DNA from: Parascedosporium putredinis
Lineage: Eukaryota; Ascomycota; Sordariomycetes; Microascales; Microascaceae
Assembly: GCA_949357655.1 (NCBI GenBank)
Contig: CASHTG010000009.1
Coordinates: 248,001-312,000 of the forward strand
DNA: 64,000 bases
Direction of reading: 5' to 3'
Part shown: piece after piece, positions 58,086 to 64,000 of the stretch
How the letters are laid out: every line of letters starts with the position of its first letter
Numbering within the stretch: the first letter of the stretch is position 1
Position numbers and translations under genes: made by a program
Notes under the pieces: generated by a model
The model's input: the letters and a program-made list of their open reading frames with translations, nothing else
Database searches by the model: none
What the model was told of the DNA's origin: nothing

Positions 58086-59297
58086 CCCTCTTTTCGTTTC
58101 TTTTCCCCGTTCACCGCCTAACGGGTGCTGCAAGGAGCTTTGTTAGCTTCGTTCTTTTCTTTTTCTTCCTGCTCTGACATCGTCCCTCCAGCTCCCTTGC
58201 CATCGGGCCCCTTGCCGCGTCTTGATTGCGCGCGTTTCCACTTTACGGATTGATTGATTCTTTGGACTCCCAGCCTCTCTCTCCTAGGGAGCCATGATGG
58301 ACTATTTGTCTTCGATCCTAATCAAGTCCCCAACCAACAAACTTAGTTTGGCCTTTGGGCCTTGGCCGCAAAAGCGGAGGCGCACGCAAGGCGGACGGTA
58401 AAAGCCACAAGAAAAATAGAAGAAAGAAAAAAGGCTCGAAGCGAGATAGACGACTCGGCACGAGTGCGGGGCCACCCGTGGGATTCAAAAAATGGATATG
58501 CACAATTTCGTAACCTCCATCCTTTGGGGCGGAAGATCGACCCCTTGGCCAAATGAGAGGACTGAAAGGATGGACAAGTAATATTCTCGAAAAAGAGTCG
58601 AAAACATACTCGCGGCCGACGCGCCCGTCTACGCACTCCAACCTTTGGCACGAGTCAACGGGTTGACTTTACTCAAGACGGGGCAGAATCAAGGTTGAGC
58701 ACTTGAGAGTTCGCCCAACAGTATATGTTCTAATGCCCCATTTATTCATTTAGGGGATCGATCCATGGATCTCTCTGTTTCGGCCTCCGTCTCCATGAAT
58801 TATTACCCGGCTTTCTATTTCGGGGTTCGGCACGATTGAGACCAGTCCCTCTGGGGTCGGAGGAATTCCTCGACTTCTAAATGAATTTATTACGCAAGCG
58901 AGCCCTCCCATCTAATCCAGCGCGGGAGGCGCCATCTGGACCACAATAATGCTTGAAAAGTAATCTACAGCCTTCGGGGGCTTGATGACTTACTTCGTAC
59001 CCTTCAAGGGTCGAAGGAGGAGGTGATATCTAGATGTGTGGCGGATTCATTACGTTTCCAAGCTTGAGGAAGCCTTGGGCTCGACATTGAATGGCTCAAT
59101 GTTCGCTTTTCAAATCTCGGCCACTTTCTCCATCTATCTGTCGCGATTTCTTGAGCTTTGCTCGTTTGAGAATGAACGAAAACAACCTGCTTGTGGTTGA
59201 TATTTATAGCGCCCCACAGTTGTCCACTTTTGATGTTTCCACGCGATCCTTCCCTCCCCTTTTATTTCTAGTGGGAGCACGAGGTCTTGGCAAAACG

Positions 59298-59765
59298 CTA
59301 GAAACAATCTGGCCCCCATTCATCAGGCTCCTCACTGGATTCAATGTTCTGAATGGGGGTCTCCGTTGCAGGCTGGACCACCTGAATCCCATGTGCCCGG
59401 TCCAGAAGGACACGCAGTCCCGCCTGGTTGAGAATGAGGACTGGAATGACAGCCACTCCAAACCCAGCCATCATGGGATTCAAATCAATGGCCCACCAGT
59501 CTCGTGGGCGGTGTGTCCGCCAAAACCCAATCTTGAAAAGGGAAGGCATCCGGAGAGCGGGATCCACGTATCGGTCAAATGTCCGCGTTGCTGGGAACGT
59601 TGGCGGCGAGGCCGTCTTGCCCTCCAGCGTTTCCCCATATTTTCTATCAGCTCTTGAAATGACACCGAAGGGGAAGCGGATCTTTACCCTCCACTGATCC
59701 CCTTTAACTCCATCAGGCACCGAGAGACCGCGACAAGGAATGTCAAAATCGCGCATCAGGTAACA
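59298..59765 (-). CDS. Possible gene fragment or small ORF of unknown function
   Basis: An open minus-strand frame whose composition resembles coding sequence more than its neighbours do. Visible parts are MRDFDIPCRGLSVPDGVKG, WRVKIRFPFGVISRADRKYG, FDRYVDPALRMPSLFKIGFW, a hydrophobic stretch MMAGFGVAVIPVLIL and an acidic end (ESSEEPDEWGPDCF). The open frame extends upstream to 59906, but that part looks non-coding. I took an internal Met as a tentative start, and an upstream exon may exist. I do not recognise a family; it may be a remnant of a larger gene. Confidence 0.3.
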   Translation of the reverse strand, partial: CYLMRDFDIPCRGLSVPDGVKGDQWRVKIRFPFGVISRADRKYGETLEGKTASPPTFPATRTFDRYVDPALRMPSLFKIGFWRTHRPRDWWAIDLNPMMAGFGVAVIPVLILNQAGLRVLLDRAHGIQVVQPATETPIQNIESSEEPDEWGPDCF

Positions 59766-59906
59766 TTGAGTCGAGAAACAATGATTCTCCCCACGTGGAG
59801 GAGTGTCCTCAGGTGAGAATCTAGGCGAGCAGGAGATGCGGAACGGTTTTCCCACCCTTCTCCTCTTCCCCCTGGTTATAGGAGGCGAACCTAGGCGGTG
59901 GGACAA

Positions 59907-62900
59907 CTATTAGTAGAGAATGACAGAATGACAGACGAGACTGGAGGCAATAGACCAAGGAAGAAAGAAGGTGTCTCCATTTTTTATTCCCACCGCGATC
60001 TCCTCCTCCTTCCTTCTGCAGTCCCACCCACCCTTGGGAAGGATTTCCCATCGTTTGATCCCGCTTCCTGGTCTCTTGCTCCACATTCTCCGTCAATCCC
60101 CATTCCCAACACACTCTCTCTTGCATTCCTCCACGGGGCCCTGACGCCGACGCAGCGGAGATGCGGGCGCTTCAGCCGAGGAAGAAGGGAGGGGGCGGAG
60201 GACCTCTCGCAACTGCGCCCCTTGAGCGAAACATGTGGGCTTGCGCCCAAAACAGGTCAGATGTCGAGAAATCCAGCGCCGGGCCCGGAGCGAAGCCATT
60301 GGGGGAGGGAGAGAGGGAGAGCTGACTCCGAGGGGATTGAGGTGCATCTGGCGGAAATCCAAACTCTATCCCTAGTATTCTTTTTTCCCCTTCTTCGGGG
60401 GTTTTCCCTGTGGTAGATAAGACTTGGATCTGCTCATCTTTAATGTGCCTGCTGATCATTGACGCTGATTGCCCGGAATGGCAGGGGAGACCAGTCAGCT
60501 TTGTCGATCTCCCCAAATGTGATGTTCCGTTTTGAGTGTGGTTATGAGCTGACGACGGACGTGATTCGTCGGATTTGGTATGCGTTCAAACATCTTGAGA
60601 GAGGCCTTTTGAGCAGGTCGACATATAATACGTGATTTGACGAGAGCAGAGCTCTCCCTTATTCCTCTAAACCGGGGGATATCTTTCAGGATGGATATCC
60701 GCCCTCTTCCGTCACACATAATCTTAAAAATTCAGGCCTCTCCCATCCTCAGACGAGGCTCTCACGAGGCTCTCAAGATCGGCCGTCACATTTCCCCCGT
60801 CACCTCTCCACGATAGCCGCCCTTTTCCCACACCGCCGACAGCCCCCAGGTTTCCTCGTGCTCTGGCGGAAGCGCCGACGTCCCCGGGCCCGGCGCCTAG
60901 CAGCGAACCTTTTGTCTCCTTCAACCCGTGAGCCATTCTCAAGCAGAACTGGGTGGCCTCGTGTGTTCGAAATTTGTCCCCGTCTACGTGCCCCCATTGG
61001 CCCCAATTCTGACCCTTCAATTCCCCGTGGTCATCTTCAAGCCGCCGGCTGCATGCAGTGTGACAGGCACATTCTGCGACCAGATCAATGATGTGCTCTT
61101 TTTTTTTTTTTACTCTCTTTTCCTGGAGTTATTATAAGTCGGTATCCTCGTAGATCGAAATTTTAATATTTTAAGAGTGTTTGCTCACGTCAAGTTCGTC
61201 ACACTGCCAATGGGCGGTTAATTGTTGACCCCGCCATCATTCCCTTTTTCGCTCGAGGGGTCATTCAAGCGTCTTTGTTGTGTCTAGAACATTTCTAGAG
61301 ACAATATCCCGATTTTCGAGCGACAGTGTGTGACACAACGTCACCACCAAGACAGTTTACCAGACTTAAGACTCGGTATCCATACTCTTGATAATTTTTG
61401 CTGTAAAGAGGGAACGACGCGTTCAATTCTCGTCTTCAGAATCCAGATTGGGTTACATTTGAGCTCTTACGCGTCCGCGTCCATCGCTGTTCTCAAAACG
61501 TCAACAGCACGTATCCATCTTGTCCATCAAGATCTTGAGACTTATCCATGAGTTGTCTCGTGGTTTCAATGGCCTCGAGTATTTTCTTCCCCTTTTTTCC
61601 CCCTTGCGTGTTTGCGAGCACCTGGCTTCGGTTTCTTTGGATAAAGGTGGCATCTTTGATCTTCGTGTAAGCGTGATTGGAAGCGGTGGTATGCGTTTCT
61701 CGTCGTAGCGCGCTGGTAGCCAAGCGTAGCCACCTGTTTTTCTTTTCTTCTCTTATTCGTAGAAATGTTTTCATAGAAAGAGAAGATATAGTCATCATAT
61801 ACCTTGTTATACGGCAACAGTTGATATCCCAGTGCTTTGGTTGGGAAGCGGCGCTTCTCTGAGTAGTTTTTGCTTTCGAGTAGCTATCTGAGGTTATTTT
61901 CACGATTGAGCGCCATATATCTCTCACTCGCTCACTCTTCCTTGGCAATAAAGGAAAGAAATCCATATATATATCCATTATATATATATCTTAATACCTC
62001 ATAACGAGGCATTCTAGGGGTTGGCGTCCCAGAATCTTTGTTGGCTTGTCTCTTTCCTCGCGTAATCCTCCCATATACACATGGTCGTTCTCATGGATAT
62101 GCATTGTCCTCTTCTCTTTTGAAGCGGTCAAATGCTAACACGATCTACTTAATCCCGGTAGACATGGCAATCGGATGTCTACGCCCCAGGTTGCTCGCCT
62201 AGCCTCATCTTATACCCGATGTGTCTCCCCAAACCTCAGCGTTTCTTGATACATGATAGACTCACGCGATGCCACGACAGCGAATGCCACCTCCACAATC
62301 TGTTTTATCGCCCACTTGAATTCTATCCAGTCTCTACAGTGAGACCTCTGGACCATACGCGATAACATGCCCTAATCGAGCGTGGGGATGAATAGATGGG
62401 AATATAATCGGACGCACCGGCTTGGAGACCGAAGCCTTTTCAAGGCCCTTGGCTTAGGAGGCGAGCCCTGCCAGTTTCGGTTTCTTCTATCACGCCTCCT
62501 CGGCCCTTAGAATCCTAAAACCCTGCTTGGAGTAAGGTGACGCTTAGGATGAAAGCAGGTGTCCGGCCTTGAAGCGGGCATACTTGTGCGGCTCTCATTT
62601 ATCTTAGCCACTCAACTCAGAGTCCAAGTGGCACTCCAATATCGCGAGGTCTTCGCATAGTGACGATCACCTGTGAGATTTCCAACAATTGTGATATATT
62701 GAGGTGTGGCTAAAAGACGGCTTCGTGCGGTCGAAGGGCAGGGACAACGAGGCCCTTTCACAGACTTGGATGAGTCAAGTGCCAGAGATCTGGGCTCTTT
62801 CTTAAGATATAGTGATGGGAAGACTGCGGTCTCCAAGGGAAGCTCATACTGGTATCGGCTTTACGAGGTCTGACGTACGTACCTTTGGATCGATCTATGA

Positions 62901-64000
62901 GGATGTCCCGGAGCGGATGACACCACTTCGCCATCACTCTGCTCGTAGATAACGGCGCGCCGTTACCCGGCAGTTCTCTGAACACCTCACTAGACGTCAA
63001 TCTCTTCATTCTTCAACATATTTCTTTACTGAGGCTTCTTAGAAACCTTGGAGACGGTGCACCAGAGGTAACCCTTGCCTCGTGGACAGGATGCCCGAGA
63101 AATTCCGCGTTTCGCTTAGGAAAGACTACCAGTGATGAGCGGCTACTTCAGAGCTCCCTCGCCGGAGAAAAGACCATCGTCCTTACTGAAGTTAAGGTTA
63201 GGTGTCATCCTGCACCAGCTTCCCCGCTGACCAAACGGTTGCCCCCGTTTCTGTCAAGGCAGCTCTGTAGGAGGACTACGATATCGGGAACCATGTCGAT
63301 CACCGGTTACTATCAAAGCCCCTCGTTAGCCGACATGGAAATGGAGCAGCAATGCGGTCGTTCTTCCTGAGCTCCTCGGCTTGAGCGCCATCCCTGTGGG
63401 TAAGGGCGTGCGATACCGCCGCCGGGTTTCCGGAAGAGGTTGTGCAGAGTCAGTTTGCGTACTCGCTGGCGTGTCAAGTTGTGAGGATGAATAACAAGAG
63501 ATGTCTCTTCTTGACCAGAATTCGACAGTGGGTGCTTTCTGATATTTTCATAATCCTGGAGCTAATTTAGGTCATCTCCTTCGACGTGCATATGGGGTCA
63601 GTAGGGTTGGTACGATGCGATGCCCCGAGAATTTTGAGATGATGGACGGAACGGGCGGCCCCACAGACATCTCCACCGCGGCCCCACTCGCCCCGGACGG
63701 AGAATGGCTGCCGGTGGCTTGTGGCTAGTGTCCCACACGTGTTGTTGTGGACTTGTCATACGACTGGACGGATCCTCAAGACCTATAATTATTTCTTCCG
63801 TAACGGCTAGAATAGCCAGCTCAAGCCCGATGAGTTGCCCCCTCCCTTCCGCGATGTTCTTCATCGAGTACTCTAGTGGTGCCACTCTTCTGCAACCCTA
63901 CCAACACCCTTGAACGAGGGGCGGAGGGCTTATCCGAGGCAAACGAAGGTGACCCCAGGAGCTTGATTCTTTATTGTCATCCTAGGATGTTCGGTGGCTT
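59907..64000. other. Gene-poor region, 4.1 kb
   Basis: No supported gene. A 161-codon minus frame at 61493-61978 is basic and lacks motifs. A TA-rich microsatellite lies at about 61963-61991. The last 2 kb (62-64 kb) have short frames only and could be decayed repeat DNA, though no transposon motif was found. Confidence 0.45.
61963..61991. repeat. (TA)n-rich microsatellite
   Basis: Two short TATATATA arrays separated by CCAT, in the gene-poor right end. Confidence 0.8.

Larger units (their letters stand above)
53843..59297. other. Gene-poor region, 5.5 kb
   Basis: No confidently supported gene. Features noted are the 18-bp repeat copy 2 (55720-55737), a palindrome (58076-58085), a CATCTG-type hexamer repeat near 57427-57456, and several poly(T) tracts (56120-56215). 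A 114-codon minus frame (55393-55737) that begins exactly within the 18-bp repeat has no known relatives that I recognise. Confidence 0.45.

Noticed and set aside
61493..61978. 161-codon basic minus open frame
   Set aside because: It starts in a TA microsatellite and has no motif; it is left as unsupported.
1..64000. CRISPR arrays, rRNA operon, bacterial insertion sequences or prophage
   Set aside because: There are no spaced direct repeats, rRNA core sequences, transposase motifs or phage genes; the intron-rich genes show eukaryotic nuclear DNA.

Overview
The window looks like nuclear DNA of a filamentous ascomycete (Pezizomycotina, probably a Sordariomycete). The evidence is GC-rich coding sequence with many C-ending codons, short introns (about 57-170 nt) with GTRNGT donors and CTAAC/CTGAC-like branch sites, CT-rich and poly(T) leaders, an NUFIP1-type protein, a SPT2 with a tiny first exon, and a HET-domain allorecognition-type gene. 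The species cannot be fixed from the sequence alone.

Layout. 0.2-1.6 kb (-): class V aminotransferase of the cysteine-desulfurase-like group. 4.3-6.5 kb (+): Tpa1/Ofd1-type prolyl hydroxylase. 7.9-10.3 kb (-): vacuolar endopolyphosphatase Ppn1. 13.5-14.7 kb (+): SPT2 chromatin protein. 16.6-18.5 kb (-): NUFIP1-like CCCH zinc-finger protein. 20.0-21.0 kb (+): RNA polymerase III subunit Rpc25. 21.2-22.4 kb (-): EMC3. 23.0-23.9 kb (+): signal peptidase subunit SPC2. 24.4-28.4 kb (-): MMS19. 30.2-31.5 kb (+): MTD1. 32.1-33.6 kb (-): PI-PLC-X-like phosphodiesterase. 34.6-37.7 kb (-): HET-domain protein with a Gln-rich N-terminus. 39.7-41.0 kb (-): unrecognised fungal protein. 42.9-44.4 kb (-): S-adenosylmethionine synthetase. 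46.9-47.9 kb (+): GPN3. 48.6-49.0 kb (-): small Apq12-like membrane protein. 51.4-53.8 kb (-): kelch/beta-propeller single-pass membrane protein. 53.8-64 kb: gene-poor, with only weak candidates.

Most genes are unrelated housekeeping genes and there is no biosynthetic cluster. Suggestive local groupings are the head-to-head ER pair EMC3/SPC2, two folate/methyl-cycle enzymes (MTD1 and SAM synthetase) 11 kb apart, and a same-strand PI-PLC/HET pair about 1 kb apart.

A dominant feature is data quality. At least a dozen conserved genes are broken by 1-nt length errors, mostly contractions of G or C runs of 4-5 and sometimes A or T runs. Because essential genes such as SAM synthetase, Rpc25, EMC3 and SPC2 are affected, I read these as assembly errors, not pseudogenes. 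Gene coordinates below are therefore spans in which the reading frame changes one or more times. Non-coding highlights are a palindromic decamer ATCAATTGAT recurring seven times in intergenic DNA, a perfect four-tract G-quadruplex motif inside an intron, a GC-AG intron, and 6-nt and 12-nt first coding exons.
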